DNA of 64,000 nucleotides from Corbicula japonica (Eukaryota > Mollusca > Bivalvia > Venerida > Cyrenidae): contig JAZAYU010000053.1 of the NCBI GenBank assembly GCA_038501625.1, forward strand, positions 2,714,501 to 2,778,500, read 5' to 3'. Within the stretch, counting starts at the first letter, position 1. Every line of letters starts with the position of its first letter. Below are positions 11,014-23,100 of the stretch, one piece after another. Under the pieces are notes generated by a model. It was not told the origin of the DNA, did not search any database, and saw only the letters and a program-made list of their open reading frames with translations. The position numbers were made by a program, and so were the translations under genes.

Positions 11014-12769
11014 GGTGTCCCTAAATACCAAAAATGTGCAAAAATGTGCAAAAATGTAAAAATGTGCAAAAATGTGCAAAAATGTAGAAAAATGTGCAAA
11101 AATGTAAAAAAAGGTGGATTAATAGTAGAAAAAGGTGGTTGAATAATGGATTACATCATGGGGGGAATCCTAAAAACACTTAAATTAATAAGGTTTAGGT
11201 GAATTATGCATTTCCAGTTTGAAAAATGTGCAAAAATGTAGAAAAATGTGGGGAAAAAAATAAAAAATGTGGGTTAATATAATAAAAAGGTGTTAAATAA
11301 ATAGATTATATCATGGATGAAATACCTAGAACGCTTTTATTAAAATTTTGGTGAAATATGACTTTAATGATTTAAAATGTGCAAAAAAGTGGACAAATAT
11401 GGTAAAATTTGCCAAAGGATGTGATAGACTAATATAAAAAAAATTTGGCGTTATGGTTTAAATAATTTCATTATCAAAACTGTATAGTTATTAAGGATAA
11501 TTCCAATCTTCCAGTGTGAATAACCCACATTTTTTTCTTTTTAGTTTCTTTTTTTTCACATTTACGGTAATAAGGGATTCCGTGTAAAAAGGTGGAAAAA
11601 GTGATAGAAGGGGGTAGGAAAAATAGATAGGATTTTTTAAAGGTTTGCTATGCGGATCATAACTTACCATTGAATAGTTTACAGCGATATTTCTCAGTAG
11701 CTAATTCCATAATTACAGCAATTTCTAATGAATATTATTAACCTATTAGAAATAGTCCCTCCTGCTTTCTCACTCGGGACTTGGGACCCGACGTTGGCGC
11801 AGTTACCTATTTTATTTATTTTTTTGGTATTTTTTGTTTTTAGTGTTTTTTTCCAAAGAAAGAAGCCAAAAACAAAACAAACTCACTAACTGCTTTTCAG
11901 TTCATATCAAAATTGAAAGTTTTTTTAATGCAGCAGTTATAAACTTAAAACTCTCCTTAAGAGGAAAGCCTTTAAAGATGGAAATGTTGTGCCAAATTAA
12001 GTCATTGCCAATCCAATGACTCTTCGTCTTTGGAAATTATTTCTGCACGTCATTTCTTGCTAAAAACTCTTTTGTCAATAGGGAAACGGCACTGTTTGTT
12101 GTTGGGAACTGTAGTTTAGGGGAATGGGAGAGGTCCGACCACATTTTACCGTTACATGTAGAATAGCGAAGGTTAAACAAGATATAAAACGTATACTTGT
12201 ATTTCTATACATTTGGGCTGAAAAGGAAGGGCAGATAAATGATCATATAATATAGTCGAGTTTGAACAGGCTCCCTTTATGTGGTTATGAGCAAAGTGCA
12301 CGATGTATTCTCGTGCAACAAGATAAAGCAATCTGACAAAATTTAGCTTTCAATCTTCGATGTGTTTGAATTTAATTGATTTTACAAATATCTTCAACAG
12401 CCGCATATTAATAATATCAGTTCACAGTTTTCAGTAATCAATCCCATTTATCTATTTATATTGGTATGTGTTAATTCATACCTTTGTGTAATAAACTACT
12501 TGACAATGAACATAAAAAACTTTCGTTTTAAAAATTTGATTTGATTTGAATTGTCTTCCATTCTGTAACAATAATCTTAATACTAGCCGCTAATTTACTT
12601 CAGTTCACACTTCTGTGATGTAAAAGACTAAAGCCTTTACATGTCGTACTTGTTTTTTTTCTTCAGTTGCGCAGTAAATCAATAATACTTTAAAAAATTT
12701 AATTTTCTTGAGAAAATCTTTATTGTATTCATGGCATCTCTATACAGGATATTTAGGCCTAATCAAAGA

Positions 12770-13567
12770 AGTTCATGTGAGTATGCCCTAATCTATTATG
12801 TGCATATTCGCATAGTTAACGAACATGTTGCATGTATATCATTCGATGTATTTTGATTTATAATGATTGTTTTTCACTTTTTGGTATCAAATAATTATAT
12901 TTGTTTTTCACTTTTTGGTATCAAATAATTATATTTTAATTACCTTATCCACATTTTTACCATCTTTTACCACGATTATATTCACGACTATGCCCTAATC
13001 TATTATGTGCATATTCGCATAGTTTACGAACATGTTGCATGTTAATTATACCAATTATTCGATGTATTTTGATTTATAATGATTGTTTTTTTACTTTTTG
13101 GTATAAAATAATGATCTTTTATTACCTTTTTCCCAATTTTACCACCTTTTTCCACGATCATATTCACGAGTATGCCCTAATCTATTATTTTCATATTCGA
13201 ATAGTTTACCGAACATGTTGCATGTATATTATACATATTATTCAATGTATTTTGATTTATAATGATTGTTTTTCACATTTTGATATTAAAATATTATCTT
13301 TGATTACCTTTTTCCAAATTTTTACCATTTTTTTTCCCAAGATTATATTCACGAATATGCTAATCTATTACTTTCATATTCGAATAGTTTACCGAACATG
13401 TTGCGTATATAATAAACTTATTATTCGATGTATTGCGATTTATAATCATTCTTTTTGACTTTTTTGTATCGGATATTTATCTTTTTACCAGCTTTTCCAC
13501 ATTTTTATCACCTTTTTCCACGAATATGTTCACGAGTATGCCCAAATCTATTATGTGCATATTCGCA
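12770..13567. repeat. Tandem repeat of about 183 bp, 4-5 copies
   Basis: The landmark tatgccctaatctatta recurs at about 12783, 12989, 13171, 13355 and 13537, followed each time by cgaacatgttgcatg, ttcgatgtattttgattta and a ccacctttttccac block. The last copy is interrupted by the element at 13576-14427 and resumes at 14428. The 139-residue frame across it is low-complexity and not a gene. Confidence 0.85.
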
Positions 13568-13575
13568 TATTTTAC

Positions 13576-14427
13576 GGTTGTGGGTAAAACCCTGACCAGA
13601 CCCAGACCCAGACCAGACCCCGGAAACTAACGATTAGGTACGGAAATCTCCGCTCGTTTCCGACAATCGTCTAAACCAATTACTGTGACTACAGAGATAT
13701 AAGTTTTTTTCTATTTTGTGGGAAATTATAAAAGCTCAGGATTAGACATTCTACATGGGCGCATAAGATTTTTTTTTATTAAATTGAGAATTGCCTTTTG
13801 GGGGTTAAAGCAAAATAAATTATAAGACACGAACTATTGTCATTTAGATCTGTGATTGTATTAATTTTATAATCGATTAGGTACGCAATTTAATTCTGTG
13901 AAATTCTTTAATTTTAAGTCAAAAATATAAATTAAAAAAAAATATAGAAAATAATATCATTGTTTGTTAGTAGTGTGTATTTATTGATTTAAGAAGCGAA
14001 ATATGATTATTATGCCGACTTGTCTTTAAATGCTTTGAAAATTATTGTCTGGTGTGATAATGTTTTCAAAATACTTTTTTTCATTACTAATGATGAAAGT
14101 ATTTGGCGCAAATTGCAATAAACAGAATATTTACCAGAGCTTTCTCATATATACACCGAGTTCTGTCGAGCAAATTATGATTATGGAGATTGTTAAGCAG
14201 TCTGTGTTCAGTTAATTCTAAAATTTATTATTTAATATTTCTGGCAATGAAAAGAATTATGATTAGGAAATGATATAAAGCATCAAAAACACGAACCGCT
14301 AAATTAGCAAACATGTCGTTATTGATTTGTAATGTATTGTCGGAAACGAGCGAAGATTTCCGTGCCTGATCGTTAGTTTCCGGGGTCTGGTCTGGGTCTG
14401 GGTCTGGTCAGGGTTTTACCCACAACC
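13576..14427. mobile_element. Innermost nested element, 852 bp, 88-bp TIRs, 8-bp duplication
   Basis: It begins ggttgtgggtaaaaccctga and ends tcagggttttacccacaacc. The inverted repeats (13576-13664 and 14340-14427) agree over about 88 bases with roughly three differences, and include runs of agaccc and a ggaaactaacgat block. TATTTTAC is duplicated on both sides (13568-13575 and 14428-14435). An 8-bp duplication is typical of hAT (also of P-type) elements. The interior is AT-rich and non-coding, so it is a MITE-like passenger. Confidence 0.88.
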
Positions 14428-14638
14428 TATTTTACCGAACATGTTGAACGTAAAATATACCTTTTATTCGATGCATTTTGATTTAAAATCATTGTTTTTC
14501 ACTATTTTGTATCAAATATTTAATTTTTAACCACCTTTTTCCACATTTTTACCAGATTTTTTTACATTTTTGCACATTTTTCTACATTTTTGCACATTTT
14601 AGTACATTTTTGCACATTTACGGTATTTAGGGACTCCG

Positions 14639-14718
14639 CGTTAGAAGGACCTTATAATTATTCATGAGGTTTTATGACACGCCCCTTCACATCGGAATGC
14701 TTCGGATGCAGTTTCAAC
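14639..14718 (+). promoter_or_regulatory. Inner left TIR and likely core promoter of the fusion gene
   Basis: This holds the second copy of cgttagaagg (target duplication of the nested element), the TIR continuation acct, an AT-rich TATA-like ttataattattcat, and a short 5' leader up to the ATG at 14719 (context caacATGG). MULE genes are commonly driven from the TIR. Here the start codon lies about 67 bases from the TIR edge, so promoter and leader must be compact. The 3.6-kb insertion separates this segment from the outer TIR. The promoter assignment is inference. Confidence 0.5.
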
Positions 14719-17113
14719 ATGGCGACGTCCATGCCTTGGACCGTTTACTGGAACGAAATTTCACCTTTCCAAGGTTACTGCAACGATTTAATATCAGTAA
14801 ATAATGTCAAAAAGGCGTTCGAAGTGTACGCGTCTACCACGTTCGTGAGTGGTAAACAAGAGAAAGATTTTGGGAAAGATATTAGTAAGTTTAACTCTAT
14901 CGCAAGTAACGTAATTTCGTTGTCTGCTAAATGGAATATGTTGATTTGTTGATCTTTTTATGCGTGTATGCTCAGATGCATTTTGTTTGTCTTCATTTAA
15001 AATAACGTCCTCAGCAGACACTCAATGACACATTCATCAAGATTAAAAGCTGATGGAAAGAAAAAAATAATTAAATCTAGTTAATAATAAATTAATATCC
15101 ATTTCAATGCTCCCGCTAGAGCCAACACTTTTTATTGTTGCGAAAAAGCTTTTAAAACCTCAACTGTAATGAAATTTAAAACACTGCACAACAACCATCA
15201 CACAAGATGTTATGCATGTCTTGTTATACATGTAGAGATTGAACATTTTAAACTACACAGGTGGGCATGATTTGCATGCTTTTTGCATGGGTTAGTGACC
15301 CAAAGCCAAGGACAATGGGAGATGTGTTTGGATTTTGATTTATAAAATTTGTCAGTTTTTTTTTTGGACAAAAAACGAAACTTGTTTTCTGTAGAGGGAA
15401 CATTGAAAGGGATATTCTAATTATTTTGTTTATTCATTTTCACCATAAATTAAAATAAATATGTTCAACTCGTAACTGACCATTACAGCATAACAAGTCT
15501 AATAACAGTTTCTTCCAGAAACGATGAATAAGAATAAAACATAGTAGAAATATGAAAATGTGTTATTAAAAAAAGTGTCTTTTCAGCCATCTTCAAGCAG
15601 AGTAGAATTCGATTTCAAGACATTGGTGGGATGATCCCTTTCGATGGCACACCATTTGTTGTTATTGCAACATCCACTAAAGAGTGCATGTTCGGGAGAG
15701 ACAAGCATAGAAAGAAGAAAAATGATAAAATCATGGAAAGGGAATCTGAACTCGAGGTATTTTTTGGTTTAACAAAAATCCTGTTTTTAGTTTATGAAGA
15801 TTAATTAGGGCCACCTGCCCAATTTTTTTTTTCAATACATGTCTAATTTGCTTTTGCACGATATCCTACTCACTGCGGGATACCGTATCCCGGATATTGC
15901 TCGATTTAATGAGGAGTTCCATCACATTTCGCGACTGTAAACGGAGAACACAGGTAAGTTTAGCGCCTATATTTTCCAACTACTTGCTATTTCATTGATT
16001 TCAATTGGTTTGAAATGTTTTCCGGTAGTATTTGTACCTCTGGAAGACATCACAGCAGAACAGGTTTTTGTCAAAATGATTAAATTACCCCTTAACGATC
16101 GGCTGCTCACTCGAAAATATTGACCTCGATGACTAAATAATCATCAGAAATGATTATATAACTAAAAACAAAAAAATGAATCAAGCATTTTTTCTCTTCT
16201 TAGCCCAAGTATGTTTAGTCCAAATTTCAAGGAAAAAGAATGAAACCCCAAAAAGATACAGACCCAAAAAGAAACAAAAAAGTGTACCGAGTATTGATTT
16301 TTAGTGTACCAAGTGTTGCTCATTAGCTCATTTTTAGTGTAAAATCGAGCAATATATGGGATACGGTATCCCGCAGTGCTACTTATCTCTTCATATGAAA
16401 TTTAAAAATAATACATCCTTATAATAGGCCTTCAAGTGTTTGTCACTACACCAACTGACATGGTTAAATAATCTCACTAGAACTGACTTATATATGTGTT
16501 TGAAAACCAGTTTCATAACTCCTTAAATCAACCAATCACCCACTCATTTGACATTGGTACTTTCAAAAAGAACACTTCCACATTCCCTCGCATAGACTCT
16601 ATTTTTCCGTCCTGCCATACATTTCCCAAAACACAAACACAAAACAAAAATGTATATCCAAGTGGCCTAGCATGAGAAAGTTTTTGATTACATGTCTTGT
16701 TATTGCTTTAAAATATAATTATAGATGTTCATGGCAGTTGCAAAATCTCCATTTTTTACCTTTGTAGATTCTAATGAAATTTAGTCAGTTGTTAAATACA
16801 TACCCAAGGTGTATGAAAATGAAATTAAAAAGAAATGATATGATGCTTTTTGAAGTTTTATCAGGTCACCTCTTGAACGAAATATAAACCTTCTGAATAT
16901 TTCATTTTTCATTACATTTATTATGATAGTTCAGCAGCTTTCAAAAAAGCATAAAAATGTCTTATGTTAAATGTATATGATAAATGTTTTCTCCAATTCA
17001 AGTCTGACCATCCAAGACCTAAGCGTCACAGAGACAGTCTTCAAACCACCCGGAAAAAAGGCTGTGTTGCGAAGATCGTGATAAAAGAGGTCTTAAGATT
17101 GACTGAATTCAAG
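14719..17113 (+). CDS. Fusion gene exons 1-3: N-terminal part
   Basis: Exons 14719-14884, 15587-15756 and 17003-17113. The first ATG in good context gives MATSMPWTVYWNEISPF. Exon 2 contains FQDIGGMIPFDGTPF and a Lys-rich KHRKKKNDK run. Exon 3 contains the basic RPKRHRDSLQTTRKKGC segment and AKIVIKEVLRL. The Cys- and Lys-rich 'KKGC.AKI' pattern resembles the DNA-binding segment that precedes MULE cores in FAR1-like and CARF-like proteins. That similarity is from memory and moderate. Intron 2 holds a MITE (15871-16378), and intron 3 holds the 87-bp minisatellite. Confidence 0.75.
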
Positions 17114-20100
17114 GTAATAGGCAATTTCATCCCAAAACCTTTGCAGTATTTTATGTTTTCAAGTGAAAAATGTTTCTTAGTTCTTGTAAATTATGCCAGA
17201 AATGTAAAAGTATAGTTCTTGAATATGCTTTTTAGTAAAAATATTTATTAAGTTACAATCTGAAGGCAAATAGTTATTTTTCTAAAAAGAACTTTAATGC
17301 TATTGGATAAGTCAAGCATACAAAATGACTACTAAAGATAGCATTAAATTATAATTGTTAATGATAAATTTCAGCCATTTGGGCCTGCAAGCCAGACAAT
17401 TAGCAATTAGTTATTTAAACTAATTAGTTATTTGGCAAAGGATCTGGTATAATCAATGACAGTTGTTTTAAAATTGATAAGTGCAAACATAAATTGTAAG
17501 TAAGTTGCAGACAAAGGGCCTTGTTAAAATATAAGTTTGCATTTTCAGAATTGCCATGTATAATCCTTCTAAATGATAAGTTACTGACATTAGGCAATGC
17601 CAAAAGTCATCGGGCACATTTGATGTAACATTCACACTCTAAAAATGGTAATTGTAAATGATTACTTAATTGCTGGTAGACATAGGGCCTTGCTGGGAGG
17701 CCAATGGTCACTTGTAGAAGGACCAAGTAGGTAAGCAGAAAATGGATCAAGTGTACCCAATAAATGGTTTGTTAGGTTAAAGACTGGGCTATGCTGGGAG
17801 GATAATTGGCACTTATCAAAGGACCAAGCATTCTCAATAAATGGTTTGTGTATATGATAGGTTACATACATAGGGCCTTAGTAGGAGGACATTGGGCACA
17901 TCAAGAAGGACCAAGTGTACGCAATAAATGGTTTGTGTATATGATAGGTTACATACATAGGGCCTTAGTAAGAGGACAATGAGCACTTGTAGAAGGACCA
18001 AGTGTACCCAATAAATGGTTTGTGTATATGATAGGTTACAGACATAGGACCTTAGTAGGAGGACATTGGGCACATGTAGAAGGACCAAGCATTCTCAATC
18101 AATGGTTAGTGTATATGATAGGTTACAGACATAGGGCCTTAGTAGGAGGACAATGGGCACTTGTAGAAGGACCAAGTGTACGCAATAAATGGTTAGTGTA
18201 TATGATAGGTTACAGACATAGGACCTTAGTAGGAGGACAATGGGCACTTGTAGAAGGACCAAGTGTACGCAATAAATGGTTAGTGTATATGATAGGTTAC
18301 AGACATAGGACCTTAGTAGGAGGACAATGGGCACATGTAGAAGGACCAAGTGTACGCAATAAATGGTTTGTGTATATGATAGGTTACAGACATAGGACCT
18401 TAGTAGAAGGACAATGGGCACTTGTAGAAGGACCAAGTGTACCCAATAAATGGTTAGTGTATATGATAGGTTACAGACATAGGACCTTAGTAGGAGGACA
18501 ATGGGCACTTGTAGAAGGACCAAGTGTACGCAATAAATGGTTTGTGTATATGATAGGTTACAGACATAGGACCTTAGTAGGAGGACAATGGGCACTTGTA
18601 GAAGGACCAAGTGTACCCAATAAATGGTTTGTGTATATGATAGGTTACAGACATAGGACCTTAGTAGGAGGACAATGGGCACTTGTAGAAGGACCAAGCA
18701 TTCTCAATCAATGGTTAGTGTATATGATAGGTTACGTACATAGGGCCTTAGTAGGAGGACAATGGGCACTTGTAGAAGAACCAAGTGTACCCAATAAATG
18801 GTTAGTGTATATAATAGGTTACAGACATAGGACCTTAGTAGGAGGACAATGGGCACTTGTAGAAGGACCAAGTGTACCCAATAAATGGTTTGTGTATATG
18901 ATAGGTTACAGACATAGGACCTAAGTAGGAGGACAATGGGCACTTGTAGAAGGACCAAGTGTACCCAATAAATGGTTTGTGTATATGATAGGTTACAGAC
19001 ATAGGACCTTACTGGGAGGACAATGGGCACATGTAGAAGGACCAAGTGTACGCAATAAATGGTTTGTGTATATGATAGGTTACAGACATAGGACCTGAGT
19101 AGGAGGACAATGGGCACATGTAGAAGGACCAAGTGTACCCAATAAATGGTTAGTGTATATGATAGGTTACATACAAAGGGCCTTAGTAGGAGGACAATGG
19201 GCACATGTAGAAGGACCAAGTGTACGCAATAAATGGTTTGTGTATATGATAGGTTAGAGACATAGGACCTTAGTAGGAGGACAATGGGCACTTGTAGTAG
19301 GACCAAGTGTACCCAATAAATGGTTTGTGTATATGATAGGTTACAGACATAGGACCTAAGTAGCAGGACAATGGGCACTTGTAGAAGGACCAAGTGTACC
19401 CAATAAATGGTTTGTGTATATGATAGGTTACAGACATAGGACCTTAGTAGGAGGACAATGGGCACTTGTAGAAGGACCAAGCATTCTCAATAAATGGTTT
19501 GTGTATATGATAGGTTACAGACATAGGACCTTAGTAGGAGGACAATGGGCACTTGTAGAAGGACCAAGTGTACCCAATAAATGGTTTGTGTAAATGAAAG
19601 GTTACAGACATAGGACCTTAGTAGCAGGACAATGGGCACTTGTAGAAGGACCAAGTGTACCCAATAAATGGTTTGTGTATATGATAGGTTACAGACATAG
19701 GACCTTAGTAGGAGGACAATGGGCACATGTAGAAGGACCAAGTGTACCCAATAAATGGTTTGTGTATATGATAGGTTACAGACATAGGACCTTAGTAGGA
19801 GGACAATGGGCACATGTATAAGGACCAAGTGTACCCAATAAATGGTTAGTGTCTATGATAGGTTACAGACATAGGACCTTAGTAGGAGGACAATGGGCAC
19901 ATGTAGAAGGACCAAGTGTACCCAATAAATGGTTTGTGTATATGATAGGTTACAGACATGGGACCTTAATAGGAGGACAATGGGCACTTGTAGAAGGTCC
20001 AAGCATTCTCAATAAATGGTTTGTGTATATGATAGGTTACAGACATAGGACCTTAGTAGGAGGACAATTGACACTTGTAGAAGGACCAAGTGTACGCAAT

Positions 20101-23100
20101 AAATGGTTTGTGTATATGATAGGTTACAGACATAGGACCTTAGTAGGAGGACAATGGGCACTTGTAGAAGGACCAAGTGTACCCAATAAATGGTTTGTGT
20201 ATATGATAGGTTACAGACATAGGACCTTAGTAGGAGGACAATGGGCACTTGTAGAAGGACCAAGCATTCTCAATCAATGGTTAGTGTATATGATAGGTTA
20301 CGTACATAGGGCCTTAGTAGGAGGACAATGGGCACTTGTAGAAGAACCAAGTGTACCCAATAAATGGTTAGTGTATATAATAGGTTACAGACATAGGACC
20401 TTAGTAGGAGGACAATGGGCACTTGTAGAAGGACCAAGTGTACCCAATAAATGGTTTGTGTATATGATAGGTTACAGACATAGGACCTAAGTAGGAGGAC
20501 AATGGGCACTTGTAGAAGGACCAAGTGTACCCAATAAATGGTTTGTGTATATGATAGGTTACAGACATAGGACCTTACTGGGAGGACAATGGGCACATGT
20601 AGAAGGACCAAGTGTACGCAATAAATGGTTTGTGTATATGATAGGTTACAGACATAGGACCTGAGTAGGAGGACAATGGGCACTTGTAGAAGGACCAAGT
20701 GTACCAAATAAATGGTAAGTGTATATGATAGGTTACATACATAGGGTCTTACTGGGAGGCCATTGGGCACATGTAGAAGGACCAAGTGTTCCCAATAAAT
20801 GGTTAATGTATATGATAGGTTACATACATAGGGCCTTACTGGGAGGCCATTGGGCACTTGTAGAAGAACCAAGTGTTCGCAATATATGTTTAGTGTATAT
20901 GATAGGTTACAGACTTGAAGGGAGAACAATGGGCACTTGTAGATGGACCAAGTGTACCCAATAAATGGTTAGTGTGCATTATAAGCTACAGACTTAGGGC
21001 CTGCTGGGCAGACAATGGGCACTTGTAGAAGGACCAAGTGTACCCAATAAATGGTTAGTGTGCGTTATAGGCTACAGACTTAGGGCCTGCTGGTCGGACA
21101 ATGGGCACTTGTAGAAGGACCAAGTGTACCTAATAAATGGTTAGTGTGCGTTATAGGCTACAGACTTAGGGCCTGCTGGTCGGACAATGGGCACTTGTAG
21201 AAGTACCAAGTGTACCCAATAAATGGTTAGTGTGCGTTATAGGCTACAGACTTAGGGCCTGCTGGTCGGACAATGGGCACTTGTAGAAGGACCAAGTGTA
21301 CCCAATAAATGGTTAGTGTGCGTTATAGGCTACAGACTTAGGGCCTGCTGGTCGGACAATGGGCACTTGTAGAAGGACCAAGTGTACCTAATAAATGGTT
21401 AGTGTGCGTTATAGGCTACAGACTTAGGGCCTGCTGGTCGGACAATGGGCACTTGTAGAAGTACCAAGTGTACCCAATAAATGGTTAGTGTGCGTTATAG
21501 GCTACAGACTTAGGGCCTGCTGGTCGGACAATGGGCACTTGTAGAAGGACCAAGTGTACCCAATAAATGGTTAGTGTGCGTTATAGGCTACAGACTTAGG
21601 GCCTGCTGGTCGGACAATGGGCACTTGTAGAAGGACCAAGTGTACCCAATAAATGGTTAGTGTATATGGTATATGATAGGTTACAGACATTTGGTCATAT
21701 TAGGAGGACAATGAGCAAGTGTGGAAAGACAAGGTATACCCAATCAATGAAAATATTAATCAAATAGTGTTTACAATAGGTTACAGCTTAGTTCCAGAAA
21801 TACTATAAATTCTCAATGTTAAATTTGAAAAAAAGTGATTTCAGTTGCAGGCCATGGGCCTGGCTAGAATGAAATAGGGCATTCCGTGGAGCACCAGGTT
21901 TACCCAATTAATTGTTAATTTTACAGGATACATCACAAACACAGCTCTGCTTGAAGGGCCAATAGTGGTTTCTTTCTATAAATTCTTTGACAAGTAATTG
22001 GGGACATTTATCAGACTATGTTGAGAGTCTCATGTTATACATTTTAAATGTTGCAGGCCAGTAAAAACACAGAAAAAATGAGAAAGAAGATAAGCAAAGA
22101 AGTCAGAGAACGTTTAGACAAGAGTGAAAATCATTTGACAGAGCGCAGGTTTTATGTTAGCCTCCCTGAAGGGAGCTCACACACTAATCACTCTGTGTCA
22201 GCAGTAAGTTATTCAAAGTCTTGAAACAAAAACAGTCTTAAATAAATTTCTATAGTCACTTATTGCAATAGACTTGTATTAATTGTTTAATTTGAAGGAT
22301 CATGGTAGAAATCCAGTTTCAAACGAAGCCCCTTAGTTGACTTGCTCTTGTTTAAAACTCTCATTTCAAAGGAGAATAAATCAAAACAGATATAACTTTG
22401 TTAATACAGATGACTTATAACAAGTATTGTGTGAAAAGAATGTTTTTTCTCCCAAGTTATAAGGAATTAATTTTCAGGTAAAAGTAAATTAAAACTATAA
22501 AAGGTCAATCAGGCGTTATCATTCTTGTTTTCACAGTTGGCTTCATGCAGATGAAGTATTAAATTAATAGGACAAGTACTATAAAAGTTGAAGGCAACAT
22601 TAAGTTCCATATTAAAGTCATGTGAAAGGGAATTACTCGCAGGCAATACAAAAACCAATAAGATACATGTAATAATTATGTGCTATTATATTAATTTCAG
22701 GTTACAGGTTTATTGAAACCTTTGAACAAAGAAGTCAGAGAAAAAGTTATGGAACTTGTGACTCTTGGAGTCACAAGTGTGTCAGAGATGAAACGACACT
22801 TAAATATATTTGTCCATCAGTTATTCCCAGAAAACTGCCCCCCATTGACTGACATGGGCTACTTTCCTGCCGATGACACGATAAGAAAGCACATATATAT
22901 GTGTCAGAAAAGATTGAGGTAACTTATTATTGGTTTCTAAGGCTCCAATGTTAACTAATTTTTGTAAACGTTTACACGGACCACAAAATTCAAAATGATC
23001 CTTGTGTTTATATTATACAGACCTTCTGGCAATGTTTCAAGTGTCACTGATCCTTGTAAGTTGTAAATAACAATGCAAGTTTATTATAACACGATCTTTT

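Larger units (their letters stand above)
11014..14638. mobile_element. Nested long-TIR DNA element (3.6 kb) inside the left TIR
   Basis: The left end ggtgtccctaaatacc and the right end ggtatttagggactcc are inverted repeats. Both continue into arrays of aaaatgtgcaaaaatgtag (left) and its complement tttttgcacatttttctac (right), for at least about 120 bases. CGTTAGAAGG is duplicated at 11004-11013 and 14639-14648, a 9-10 bp target duplication. No transposase is visible, so it is non-autonomous. Inside are about five 183-bp tandem units (12770-13570) and a further nested element. TIR length and duplication size fit a second MULE family, but the superfamily is inferred. Confidence 0.8.

Noticed and set aside
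13039..13458. 139-residue frame rich in Ile/Tyr/Phe
   Set aside because: It crosses the 183-bp tandem repeat in AT-rich sequence of the nested element, has no domain, and repeats itself with the unit.
18022..20490. Long open frames on both strands (up to 300 residues) that look like a repeat protein
   Set aside because: They exist only because the 87-bp unit is divisible by 3 and lacks stops. Both strands are open, the frame breaks where the unit is 86 bp, and the region sits in an intron.
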